From the NCBI GenBank assembly GCA_963921425.1, contig OY992838.1:13268001-13332000 (forward strand): DNA of 64,000 bases, in the 5' to 3' direction. The notes under the pieces are model-generated. The model worked only from the letters and a program-made list of their open reading frames with translations. It was not told the DNA's origin and did not search any database. The position numbers were made by a program, and so were the translations under genes. Below, piece after piece: positions 34,501-45,537 of the stretch (positions within the stretch are counted from its first letter, which is position 1; every line of letters starts with the position of its first letter). Origin of the DNA: Dryas octopetala. Taxonomy: Eukaryota; Streptophyta; Magnoliopsida; Rosales; Rosaceae.

Positions 34501-36587
34501 TTTCTGGCTTCAAAAGTCTAGGAATTCTTGTTTAAGAAAAGGAGACAAAAATACAAAATTTTTTCATCTTTCTACTGTGATCATAAGGAGAAGAAAAATA
34601 GATTGGAAGGTCTTAATGATATTTTTGGAAGCTGGAAGACTGGTAAGCTTCATGATATTGCTATGTGGTACTTTATTACTCTATATGGTGCTAAAAATGT
34701 TGATGATCTTGCTGGTGATATGCCTAATTTTTTCCTTGACTTGAATCATTCTGCTGTGACTTCTCTATATAGTAAGAATACTGATTTGGATGTCAAAAAT
34801 GGGTTGTTTTCTATTGGGGGTTTGAAGGCTCCTGTGCCTGATGGTATGCCTGCTAGATTCTTTCAAAATATGTGGAATATTTACCATTGCGATATCATTA
34901 AAATGGTGAAGGGCTGCTTTTCTTCTAAGGAGCTTCCTGCTAGCCTTAATGATACCTTGATTGTTCTTGTTCCTAAGGTTAGTAGCCTTGTGAGTATGAC
35001 CCAGCTGCGGCCTTTTAGCTTGTGTAATACTTTATACAAGATTGTGTCTAAAATCATATTGTAGAAGCTCCGTCCTATTATGGATAGCCTTTTCGCCAAC
35101 CCAAGTTAGTTTTGTGCCAGGAAGACAAATTGTTGACAATATTATTAATTCTCAAGAAGTTTTTCATAAATTCAGAGTTGCTATAGGTAAGAAAGGTTTT
35201 CTTTCTTGGAAAATTGATTTAGCTAAAGCCTATGACAAGATGCAATGGAAGTTCATTAAGGATGTTTTATGGGAGTTAGGGATTAGGGGAAAGCTTTGTG
35301 AATTAATTGGTCAATGCTTCTCCTCTGTCAAATATAAGATCCTTTTGAATGGGGAGTTGTCTGCTAAGGTTATTCATGGTAGTGGTTTAAGACAGGGGGA
35401 CCCTTTGTCCCCTTATTTGTTTGTGTTATGTATGGAAAAACTGGCTCATTTGATTTCCTTTCAAGTCATAAATGGTCATTGGCAGCCTATCACGATGTCT
35501 CAAAGTGGTCCTGCAGTGTCTCATCTGTTTTTTGCAGATGATCTCATTTTGTTCTCTGAAGCTACGGTGAAACAAGCTTAGGTGATGCGCAATTGTCTTG
35601 ATTGTTTCTGTAGGGGTTCGGGACAAGAAATGAGCTATGATAAGTCCAGAGTGTATTGCTCTCCTAATACTGTTAGAGGCTTGGCTAATCAAATATCTGA
35701 TATATGTGGTTCCCCTCTTACTGATAATCTGGGGAAGTATCTTGGGGTTCCTCTTATCCATTCTAGAAGTGGAATTGATAATTATAAGCATCTTGTGGAT
35801 AGAGTGCATTTGAGACTTGCTGCTTGGAAGTGTCATACTTTGTCTCTGGTAGGGAGGTTAATGTTGCTTCTGCTCTTCCTATTTCTACAATGCATGGAAG
35901 CTAGTGGCAGTTTATTTGGAAGTTGCAAGTCTCTCCGAAACTAATAACTTTCTTATGGTTTGTGGCGCATAACAAGTTACTCTCTAATGAGGCTAGGGTC
36001 AAGAGGGTCTGTCAAGCTCTAGCTTTTGTCCGAGATGCTTCTTTCCTGTGGAGTCCTTAGACAATTTGTTTAGAGGCTGCACATACTCTTTGAGGATTTA
36101 GGAAGCTCTTATATTAACAAGGATTTCTCTGACTCTCTCTCTACAGGTTTTGAGGATTGGCTTTTGTTAAATTTGAAGTCTAATTCCTTGCTGCACAATG
36201 GCACTCTGTGGTCCTGTTTGTTTGCTGCTACTTTATGGCACATTTGGGTTTGGAGATGTAAGGGCATCTTTGATATTGGCTTTCAAATGCCTTTCTGGCC
36301 TCAAAATTTAATTAGTAAGTTTGCTTATGATTGGTTTTGAGGCTAATAAAGGGTTGTCTAGTGTTGCTATGTGATCTATTTGTATGGTGAAATGGCTACT
36401 TCCTCCTGAGGTTTGGTGGAAGCTCAACACTGATGGAAGTTTAGGAAGGGATAGTGGTATTATTTGTGCTGGAGGGGTGTTAAGAGATGCTCACGGAAAT
36501 TGGATTGTTGGCTTTTCTGCTAACTAGGGGAAGGGAGATGTTTTGGCGGCAGAGTTGTGGGGGTTGTTCAAGGGGGTTTTTCTGCTA
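31570..36587 (+). mobile_element. Long degenerate L1-type LINE (non-LTR retrotransposon)
   Basis: Domains appear in LINE order on the plus strand. ORF1 starts with ATG at 31740 (MATTPAGSPTVIGRPLNGG) and, after several stops, ends in a CCHC knuckle CFRCDMVGHTREDC (32540-32580). The endonuclease is marked by GDFNE at about 33966. The reverse transcriptase runs from about 34500, with SFVPGRQIVDN, DLAKAYDKMQW (35218), GLRQGDPLSPYLF and FADDLILF (35531). An RNase H domain starts at about 36390 with WWKLNTDGSLGR and is cut after AELWGLFKG. Stops (for example 35579) and frameshifts throughout make it inactive. Its truncated 3' side abuts the CPSF73-I duplication unit, whose second copy is preceded by the missing RNase H end of such a LINE. 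Confidence 0.9.
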
Positions 36588-37264
36588 ACGAATTTCATAC
36601 CGGATAGTATACAAATTCTTTTCTGAGTCCTTGTGTACCATACAAATTCTTTCCTAAGACATGATTTTTTCTTTTTGAAAAATCAGACTTAGACCAAAAA
36701 AGAAATTATCAGACTTAAATGCAATGCGATGAATCATGAAATTGGGAATAAATTATTTTGTATACTTTTGCTACTAAAATTATAGTTATGCTCACATCTA
36801 CTCTTGAAGAAAAAAAAAAAACGAGATATAATGAATTATTTAATTTGAACAACAAAATTTTCTCAATTAACCCTCAGTCTATTTTCTGTTAATGACATTA
36901 CAATTTACTCTTCATTAATTTTTTCGTTCCATATCAATTTAAAAGTCATGATTGTGTTGCCAATTACAATTGAAACCATCATATAGATTAAAGGTGTGAT
37001 CCTAGGATTTGCACATTGTCAGATGACATTTAGATGTGGCCCATCCTAAACTTATCGTTTTTTAAAACATACTTGTGTTATGTAAAATAACAATGATATC
37101 ATATCGTGTTTTAACATACTTGTGTTATGTTCTAAACATAAATATTGTCTCTTACAAAAATACATAAATAAATAAATACGGTTTTGTGTCTAAAGATATT
37201 AGCACAAACTGAAATTGTGTCTAAATACATAATTATAAATATGGATTATTGTGTCTAAATACGG

Positions 37265-37441
37265 ATTATAAAATTGAATCAACCACTTTACGGCGATACA
37301 AATTGTTCTTGGTAGGCAAAATAGAATTAACAAAACGCCACAGGAAATGAGTGATCTTGGGCGGCAATTCCACAAGGAATTTAGACCTCCATCTCCAGCA
37401 CTTCCAACTTGCAAAACTGCTTTTCTTCTCAATCCAACTTA
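37265..37441 (-). mobile_element. LINE zinc-finger (zf-RVT) scrap, unit 1
   Basis: Minus-strand frame reads SSFASWKCWRWRSKFLVELP then PKITHFLWRFVNSILPTKNN, the pattern before the LINE zinc-binding domain. No flanking coding on that strand remains. The same scrap occurs in unit 2. Confidence 0.6.
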
Positions 37442-37558
37442 TTATATTGTCAAATCTTCATATCTGGATATGAGGAGAACTAAAAGCTTGCTGCTATAAG
37501 TTGACATCCCACTGACCTAAAGATATAAGATGCAGGTTTCTTTCCCCTAGTTCTGGAT

Positions 37559-37705
37559 ATGGATTGCTTGGAGGTTGTATCATTGATCCATGGTGATGGT
37601 ATATGCTTTGCTAATGATGGGGTTTTGGTTGATGAGGTTAAAAGGCTCTTGGCGGAGTTTTCTTGCGTATTGAGGTTTGAGGACCATCTTGTCCTGAGGT
37701 TTTAG
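37559..37705 (+). mobile_element. LINE RNase H-like scrap, unit 1
   Basis: Plus-strand frame reads MDCLEVVSLIHGDGICFAND then VKRLLAEFSCVLRF, resembling the D-S-x-x-V-V-x-L-I segment of the RNase H-like domain of LINEs and their host-domesticated relatives. It ends in a stop and points toward the zf-RVT scrap, so the two come from different insertions. It is also present in unit 2. Confidence 0.5.
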
Positions 37706-37974
37706 GTGGCCAAATAAAATTTTGGGAACTCATTCCATAAAGAGAAGAAACCATCAAGGGCAAAATATTGCAACATCTAAACAGAAAGCAAGTCCAAAAA
37801 ACGATTAACACATCAGTGATCAAACGAAGGAAACAACTACAGCATTTGTCAGTTGCTACTAGATAAAAGCTCAAGAATTACTTTTCACTATTCAATATTC
37901 ATCTGTGCAGCTTACAAAGATTCAAAAGTAGCTCAACACAAAAACAAAGAGATGATAGCACCGCTGCAAAGCAG

Positions 37975-40900
37975 CTAAGATGAAGAAAGAGGGATTGGCT
38001 TTACTGCACTTTGGATTCGACGAAATGCAGTCTTTACTCTTTCCTTGAGACCTTCATTTTCACTCTCAACATCCCCACTCTGTTTATCAAGCTGTGCCAC
38101 ATTCCCATCAACACTAATTACTACCTTCCCATTTTCTCCGGGCTTTACATCCCCAAAGAGTGATACAAGAAGTGCATGAATGACCTTTTCCGTCTTCTTC
38201 CCATTTTCTTCCTCAGTTTTTATGTCCTCTGATTCAACAACTACCTTAGGGACTTCTCGGTTGATATTCAAAATGAGAGCCACAATGGAGTCCGACACCA
38301 TGTCACTTATAGGATCTGACGCCCAATGCAGTGAAATGTGTTTATCCGTATCCTGCTTCAGAGTCACCCGATCATGCACTCGCAGTGTTGGCACTCCAGA
38401 CTCCTCATCCACTGAAGATTCTACACTCTCATATATTTGCTTAAGCCGATGCTTTATCACACTAAAGCCACTAGCATATGGGATGGTAATCCGTTGAGTG
38501 ACGTTTGCCGTGGACAGCTGTGAGAAGACATGAAGGTCGTCAGAAGCCATTATTTGATAACTGAATCCCTTTTTAACCAGTAAACCGCTGACAATGTCAC
38601 CAACTTCTGGGGTCTTCTCAGCAAGCCTTCCAATAGCTTTTGCCATTTTCTGCGAGTTAAATAACATTTCAACAGACTGACAATTCTTTGGGGTCAGGAT
38701 TTTGGTGTTACGGTCAGCAAATTGGGTCATGAGCTTCTGTTTAAGCCTTCCCATCTCATTAGCTTCTCCATGAACAAGGATTATGTTAGGAGGCCTCAGC
38801 TCTTCCAAAAATGCCGTCGTCTGAACAGAGTCTGCATGAGCAGAGAATGAAATGTAATGGACCTGCATGTTGAGAGGAGCAGTGAGTCCATTCATAAGGG
38901 TTACCTCTTTCGGTTCATTGATGATTGTTTTAGCTAGTGTCCCCTCAACCACATAACCCGGAATAACACAAGCATTTTTCTTATCAGAGCACCACTTATC
39001 AAATAGCTGCCTTGACAGCCCGCTCTGGAGGCCACTAGGGCTTGCCATCACCACCGATGGGCCTACATCTTTGAAATTCTCAATACTCTTTAGGGGTGAT
39101 ATGTACTTGAAGATGAAGGGATTTGACTTTGCATTGCGGATCCTGTCATTCATGGAAAGGGTGTATGTCTCGTAAACAGACAAACATCTTTTTGCCAGTG
39201 GGGAAGCATAATATATAGGAATATTTTGGAGCTCAGGATGGTTTGACCAATACTCATCAAGGATCAGAAGAAGTTCTTGGGCACGGCCAAGTGCAAATGC
39301 AGGAATTAAGACACGACCCCCTTGAGAGATGGTTGAGTGGATAACATCAGTGAACCGCTTCTCTCGGATGTGCCGAGGTTGATGGTGCTGGACACCATAT
39401 GTGGATTCAATAATGCATATATCAGGGGAGAACTGTGGGGTCTCAGCAGCACGGAGATGCCGGTCTTCTTCACGTGAATAATCTCCAGTGTACAGGACTC
39501 TAACACCGGCAATATCAACCATAAACATAGCAGCACCAAGGACATGACCGGCAGTGTAGCACCAAAATCGAATGCCCTCAACCTCTACTGTTTGATGGAA
39601 ATCAATAACCTGCAGTGACCATGCAGTCAGACAACAATTAGAGAAAATCTTTCATGTCTCGCTGGGTTTAAAGGATCCAACTGGGAATTTTGGTGGAGAG
39701 AAAACATACATCCCATATTAAACAGAGCAACAAACATTTCTAGTGATGGAAAATTTTGGTTGGTTCAAAGATGCATCATGGAAAACAGCATAAATCAACA
39801 TTAATATTAATCTGTGATAGGTTGGTTCAGTTGGGAAAAAAAAAAGGTGGGGACAAAACATACGTCATGGAAAAAAACAAACCTCAATTTTATCCATTGA
39901 GGCATTTATGTCCTGCTCATCGAACAACATATCTTCAACTGAAACTTTGCTCACTTTTACATAATCTGTCAAAAGCAACTTGTAGATAGCCTTTGTTGCG
40001 TAAGTCATAAAGACTCGACCTTTGAATGTTGTCTATCGAAAGTTATAGAGATATTAGTTCTCTGGAAACAAAAAAATACAAAGCAATTATACAATAATTC
40101 AATCAGAAAGTGAAAACCTTCTCAAGAAAGTAAGGTAGAGATGCAGCATGATCCAAGTGAAAACTGCAAGCATAAAGTATGACCGAATATTAGTACACTT
40201 GAATGAAGAGTAATAAAATTATATGAGGTAACCGAAGTTTTTTTAAACAAATTAATAGGAATTAATCAGAACATTACAGCACTTTTGCATAAGAATTTGG
40301 CAGCAAGAGGTGAAAGATATATCCGCAACTATGTTGCCAAAAAAAGTCAGAAGTATAGAATGCAATGATTGATCATGAAACTACATTGTGCTCACAGATC
40401 CTTACCGACAGCCTTGCAATTGTGTATGGTGCATGAATTCTCACACATGACATAAAATTTCTTTGTAATTGGTCAAGAAGAGCATAGTACAACTGGTCCT
40501 CAAAAGAGAGAACCACTTTTATTTTCCTCTTTTGTTTTCCTGATTATTGTGTTTGGGCAGCTTTTGTTACGCTATAGATTATTTTGTTTTGGTTTTATGT
40601 CTACTGTAGGAATGTAGGATATATGATTCATGATATATGATTTGAATTTCTTATGCAATAATAAACTTATAAAAGTAATCATATTTTAAAGAGCTCACCT
40701 ATATAAAATTCTTATGTAATAATAAATATGCCTTAACAAATCTTTTTAACAACACATCCCTCTTGTACCATATCCAACCTTTCCAGGATCTCTCATTCTG
40801 CACACACAATCATATTAATATCCGACATCCATACCTAGTCTTGACAGACTAGAATGTGCCTATAAGTAGCTTCTGTATATCAATGTACCTTAAATTTAAC

Positions 40901-42268
40901 TCTTTCATTTCAATGGAAAACAAGTTTGAACAATTATTTTACCGAGCTATGAAGCTTTATTTGAAGATTATGTGATGCAATCTGGCCCCAAGTGATTCCC
41001 AAGGAATTTAAATGCGATACATAACAATTGTCTTTTTTTTTTTTTCCTTCCTCTTCCTTGATTTACATTCCCACATTAGTGTGATTGCATTAAATACCAA
41101 ACAGAACTTTGACCAAGTCTGAGTTTCGTGCAAACAAAAAATAACAAAACCTTTCCGGTTTCCACCTATTTCTAAACCTTGAAGCCATAATAATCCTTTC
41201 TACCTTTGGAAAATCAAAACCACAATTGATTCCCATGATTGGTCATTAATTCAACTCCAGACATAACTTTTTACCACTACAAAAACCATCGCTGGAGTCT
41301 TTCTTGGCACTAGCTATGGAATTCATTCTACATCATTTGGTGTAAAAGTCCTTTGTTGTAAATAAGTTATGGTATTGGAGATTTGTGTAAATTTAGCATT
41401 AGATGTACTTGTCCTACATTAGACAAAATCTTTTCAATTGATAAGAAAATCAAGGAAACAAGCACAAGGAGTTAAGGGAAAAAAAGAAAAGAAAAAGGAA
41501 AGGTTTATATTTTAAAAGGCCAGCTCTTAGTTAGAGAAAGATTTTGATCTCATGATAGGAGATTTCCTACAAGAATTCATCTCTTTTAACTCAAAAAAAG
41601 AAAGACAAAGAGAAAGAAAGGTAAAGTAAGTTTAACTCAACCAGAGGAAACATGTAACGGATTAGCTCATTGTATGCAATCAATTAAAATAAGAATCTTC
41701 TTGACCTAATGTGTCATGTGACTTATGTCTGATATAATATGGCAAAAGCTTTTCAATAAAGCTCCAGAATTTGTTTATCAATTCACAAACTGACACCTAA
41801 AATACTACATCTGCAGGAGGACATTATAGTATTTGAGTTATGAGTCATGCAATCAATAAAATAAATAGAAAATGAAAAATACATACTGCGTTATGAGAAG
41901 GACATCAATTGCAGAAGGATCAATCTCATCAAAGTATGGCAAGGCAGCCATGCCGGAGTAAGCAGGATGAATTCCACAATCAAACTATCATTCATGGTTA
42001 GATGACCCACAACCACAGAGGCAAGGAAGAAGAGAAAATTAAAGTCAGGAAAGTGAAGAGCAATAATTCTAGATCCAACATTTAAAAAATAACAAAGCAT
42101 TGTCTGTTAATGGCGTACCAACACAGTTTTCCCCTTGTAGGTCATGTGCACACAAGACCGGCCGACTTCGTTACCTGCCCCTAAAGGAGTTACAATAAGT
42201 TTATCATCTTCTCTTGCTGCAGACGCATCACGCCGCTTAAGGGGTGGCGGTTGTCCCATTGAAGCCAT
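37975..42268 (-). CDS. CPSF73-I: CPSF73-I polyadenylation endonuclease, copy 1
   Basis: Five coding exons on the minus strand (42268-42119, 41984-41887, 40163-40118, 40032-39883, 39609-37975) give 692 residues, as in Arabidopsis (693). This is the zinc endonuclease that cuts pre-mRNA before poly(A) addition, in the nuclear CPSF complex. The metallo-beta-lactamase motifs are complete: FDCGIHP (51-57), HFHLDH (83-88), [10 protein letters not shown] (His170), [13 protein letters not shown] (Asp191), then the beta-CASP parts IESTYG (Glu216), SFSAHADS (His406) and ILVHGEANE (His428). The C-terminal domain ends [16 protein letters not shown] probable 303-bp 5'-UTR intron (donor CTAAG/GTAAGC at 42583, acceptor TTTCAG at 42281) precedes the ATG. 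Oddity: SGLQSG at 340-345 where copy 2 and relatives have GGLQSG. All splice sites are GT-AG. The start is the only in-frame ATG, with [14 protein letters not shown]. Confidence 0.95.
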
Positions 42269-42806
42269 CTTTCAATCAAACTGAAAGATAAATGCACCAA
42301 AAGACTTCAAATTCCAAACTAAAATAATAATCTACACTCATTCATATATATGCTGCAGTACCCAATTCCTTTTTAGACTCATAACTGAAACCCATAAAAC
42401 AAAAAACGTGGACGAATTGAAATTTGCATATAACAAAGTTTTACAGTTCTTGCTTCAGTGGACATTTGAATAAACAGATAAATGAATAGACAACTGGACC
42501 CTAACACAGCACTTAACTCAATGGAAGACCAAAAAAATACATAAATACATAAAACCCAAAACACAGAATGTTCCATTGCTTACCTTAGTCTTCGTCAATA
42601 TTCTCAGAAACCAAAAATAATAAGGAAGAAAAGAAAATGAAAGAGAAAGAAAGAGAAAAAAGGGTGTGAAATCTTGTAACGGGTTAAGGTTGGAGGCTTA
42701 CAGCGGGATTGCTTATTATTGTATTCAAATAAGGCAGAGAGGAAAACGAGAGTGAGGTCAGTGCTGTGAAGGATTCTCAGAATGCAGAGAGAGAATGAGA
42801 GAGGTT

Positions 42807-42815
42807 AAACCCTAA
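42807..42815 (-). promoter_or_regulatory. Telo-box in the CPSF73-I copy 1 promoter or leader
   Basis: AAACCCTAA on the plus strand, followed by a CT-rich leader on the coding strand. Telo-boxes are common near transcription starts of plant housekeeping and RNA-processing genes. The same box is kept in copy 2. Confidence 0.55.
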
Positions 42816-42926
42816 TTGCACCAGACTGCAGTGCTGTACTCACTGTGATCTGAACTCAAAGTTGTTTGTTTTTTTTTTTTTTTACTCTATAAGCCAAAAA
42901 AAAAAAAAAAACGGGCAATAATAAAT

Positions 42927-42999
42927 CGAACACTGTGGGAGTCGAAACCACAACCATATGATCCGAAGTCAGACACGCTCTCCACTGCGCTATGCGGTC
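42927..42999 (-). pseudogene. Decayed tRNA-Arg(UCG) copy, unit 1
   Basis: Aligns over 73 bases with the intact tRNA at 51394-51466, with about 9 substitutions. The anticodon loop (CTTCGGA) is unchanged, but the anticodon stem gains a C-T mismatch, the T-stem loses the pair closing its loop (GTGGT against CCCAC) and the acceptor stem is disturbed. The immediate T-run terminator is also lost. It is almost certainly non-functional. Confidence 0.85.
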
Positions 43000-43036
43000 G
43001 GAACTTAGTATATTACCTTTCAAATTTATATAATGC

Positions 43037-43486
43037 AGTACAACGTAATGGACATTAGTACAACTGTCTTTCCCCAACAGTATAGCTTTTGTAATATCTC
43101 ATTAATAGTTTTACAATAATGCTATACTTACCACATTCTTATACCATCTGACGTGTCATTACTTTATTGGACAAATTTTTTCTTTTCCTTTTTGGGTTTT
43201 TCTTTTTCTTTTTTAGTATCCAATGTATGAATGCCATGTAAGTTGCCACATAAGATGGTATGAAATTATGGTATAAAAATGTGGTATATGTAGCACTACT
43301 GATAGTTTTATCTATAAATAAGCATGCTTTGTAAATAGAGAGACACGCTCAGAGAAGAAAAAATATCTCGTGCTCTATGCTTCCCATCTCTCTTTCTCTC
43401 TTTCTCTCATTCTCTCTTCCATATTTGTAAGCAATTTCAATGTATTCAAGCATTCTCATCTCTCTTGTTGTACCATACTCCACACA
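43037..43486 (+). mobile_element. 5'-truncated copia-like LTR between the two units
   Basis: Matches the inner and right part of the LTR at 19265-19764, in opposite orientation: TACAACGTAATGGACATTAG at the start, TATAAATAAGCATGC in the middle and CCATACTCCACACA at the end. It is interrupted by a small MITE at 43114-43301. It begins abruptly where unit 1 ends. Confidence 0.75.
43114..43301. mobile_element. 188-bp Mutator-type MITE nested in the copia-like LTR
   Basis: A 9-bp target duplication ATAGTTTTA lies at 43105-43113 and 43302-43310. The ends are inverted: CAATAATGCTATACTTACC on the left against CAGTAGTGCTACATATACC on the complement of the right, both continuing ACATT.TTATACCAT. Taking it out restores the LTR seen at 19265-19764. 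Confidence 0.8.
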
Positions 43487-43489
43487 ATG

Positions 43490-44083
43490 TGTAACACCCT
43501 GGATTTTTCAATCCTATCGTGTGTTGACACGTGTTTTTCAAATTTCTTTTGTACTTAAAAACTTAAGGTTTATTAAAGGAAATGAAGTTTAATTTGTCTT
43601 TTGTGTAACTAACTTGTACTATTAGAGGTTTAGAGTTGAGATCTAATTCCCTTGAGTGTGATTTTGGTGATTACCAAGTTAGAATTAATTTTTGAGAATT
43701 AAATTCATTGGAGTTGAATTTTTTGTAATTTTTTTGGAGAACAATTTGTTGTTTTCAGGTTACAGGAAATTAGGGTTAATTACTACGAGTCTGTGAGAAT
43801 TTTCGGGGAATAATTTGAAATCCAGAGCTATTTTTGATGAATTTACGAAGTTTGAAGAAATTAGAAAATAGAAAAAAAAATTAAAAAGAGTTGTTGACTG
43901 GGTTGACTACACGCCACGTGACGCGTTGCGACTGGCTTAGCGCAGCTGACGAGACGATGACACGACGCCACATAGGCGCATGGAGGGAGCTCACGGGAGC
44001 TTTCGTGCGTGCATCACACCGAATTCGCCTCTCTTTTTCTAATCTCCACCGTTCAGCCTTATTAAAGGCTTTTAATCAAGAGG
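43490..44083 (+). mobile_element. Gypsy-like LTR fragment between the two units
   Basis: Starts TGTAACACCCTGGATTTTTC three bases after the copia-like LTR and matches the complement of about 18690-19261, through CACGTGTTTTTCAAATTTC and CTAATCTCCACCGTTCAGCC. Homology stops at about 44083. Confidence 0.7.
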
Positions 44084-44149
44084 AAGACACATTGAAGTGT
44101 GCATGCGTGATAGTAAAGATGAAGGACCACATTAAGTGAAAATGCACTT

Positions 44150-44328
44150 GAGAGGAATTGTGCATGCTTCATCCTCTCTTCAGTATTGTTAGTTGTTGCA
44201 AAGCCACTTGAGAGGAATTGGAATGTTTCTCGTTGACATGTGTTTAGGGAACAAAATGGAGTAGCTGATGGGTTGACATGTACTCTGGGTTTTGTTGTCT
44301 TTCATTCCAATATTCTTGGAGTCGACAA
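44150..44328 (+). mobile_element. LINE RNase H C-terminal remnant in front of unit 2
   Basis: Plus-strand frame reads HVFREQNGVADGLTCTLG (with one stop just before it), the end of a LINE RNase H domain, and runs straight into the first bases of unit 2 (AACGAATTTCATACC). It has a tandem CACTTGAGAGGAATTG at 44150 and 44203. Confidence 0.65.
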
Positions 44329-45049
44329 CGAATTTCATACCGGATAGTATGAGGATTAGGATTATAAACTTTCTGTTGAAAACTAGTTTACTTTTCTAAG
44401 TCCATGTGTACCATACCATAAAACCATACAAATTATTTCCTAAGACATGATTTTTTCTTTTTGAAAAATCAGACTTAGACCAAAAAAGAAATTCAGAATT
44501 AAATGCAATGCGATGAATCATGAAATTGGGAATAAATTATTTTGTATACTTGTGCTACTAAAAATTATAGTTATGTTCACATCTACTCTTGAAGAAAAAA
44601 AAAAACGAAATATAATGAATTATTTAATTTGAACAACAAAATGTTCTCAATTTAACCCTCAGAGTATTTTCTGTTAATGACATTACAATTTACTCTTCAT
44701 TAATTTTTTTGTTCCATATCAATTTAAAAGTCATGATTGTGTTGCCAATTACAATTGAAACCATCATATAGATTAAAGGTGTGATCCTACGATTTGCACA
44801 TTGTTAGATGACATTTAGATGTGGCCCATCCTAAACTTATCGTATTTGTGTTATGTAAAATAACAATGATATCATGTCGTGTTTTAACATATTTGTGTTA
44901 TGTTCTAAACATAAATATTGTCTCTTACAAAAATACATAAATAAATAAATACGGTTTTGTGTCTAAAGATATTAGCACAAACTGAAATTGTGTGTAAATA
45001 CATAATTATAAATACGGATTATTGTGTCTAAATACATAATTATAAAATT

Positions 45050-45480
45050 GAATCAACCACTTTACAACGATACAAATTGTTCTTGGTAGGCAAAATAGAA
45101 TTAACAAAACGCCACAGGCAATGAGTGATCTTGGGCGGCAATTCCACAAGGAATTTAGACCTCCATCTCCAGCACTTCCAACTTGCAAAACTGCTTTTCT
45201 TCTCAATCCAACTTATTATATTGTCAAATCTTCATATCTGGATATGAGGAGAACTAAAAGCTTGCTGCTATAAGTTGACATCCCAACTGACCTAAAGATA
45301 TAAGATGCAGGTTTCTTTCCCCTAGTTCTGGATATGGATTGCTTGGAGGTTGTATCATTGATCCATGGTGATGGTATATGCTTTGCTACTGATGGGGTTT
45401 TGATTGATGGGGTTAAAAGGCTCTTGGCGGAGTTTTCTTGCGTACTGAGGTTTGAGGACCATCTTGTCCTGAGGTTTTAG
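45050..45480. mobile_element. LINE zf-RVT and RNase H scraps, unit 2
   Basis: Copies of the scraps at 37265-37441 and 37559-37705 with a few substitutions (for example FATDGVLIDGVK in place of FANDGVLVDEVK). They were therefore present before the duplication. Confidence 0.55.
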
Positions 45481-45537
45481 GTGGCCAAATAAAAATTTGG
45501 GAACTCATTCAATAAAGAGAAGAAACCATCAAAGCAG

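Larger units (their letters stand above)
36588..43036. repeat. Duplication unit 1 (CPSF73-I plus decayed tRNA-Arg)
   Basis: From AACGAATTTCATACCGGATA at about 36588 to TTTATATAATG at about 43035 this segment matches 44329-51495 in the same orientation, across gene, introns, promoter, tRNA locus and LINE scraps. Similarity is about 95% in exons by eye. Unit 1 lacks about 0.9 kb of intron present in unit 2 and keeps about 0.2 kb of 3' flank that unit 2 lacks. Confidence 0.95.
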
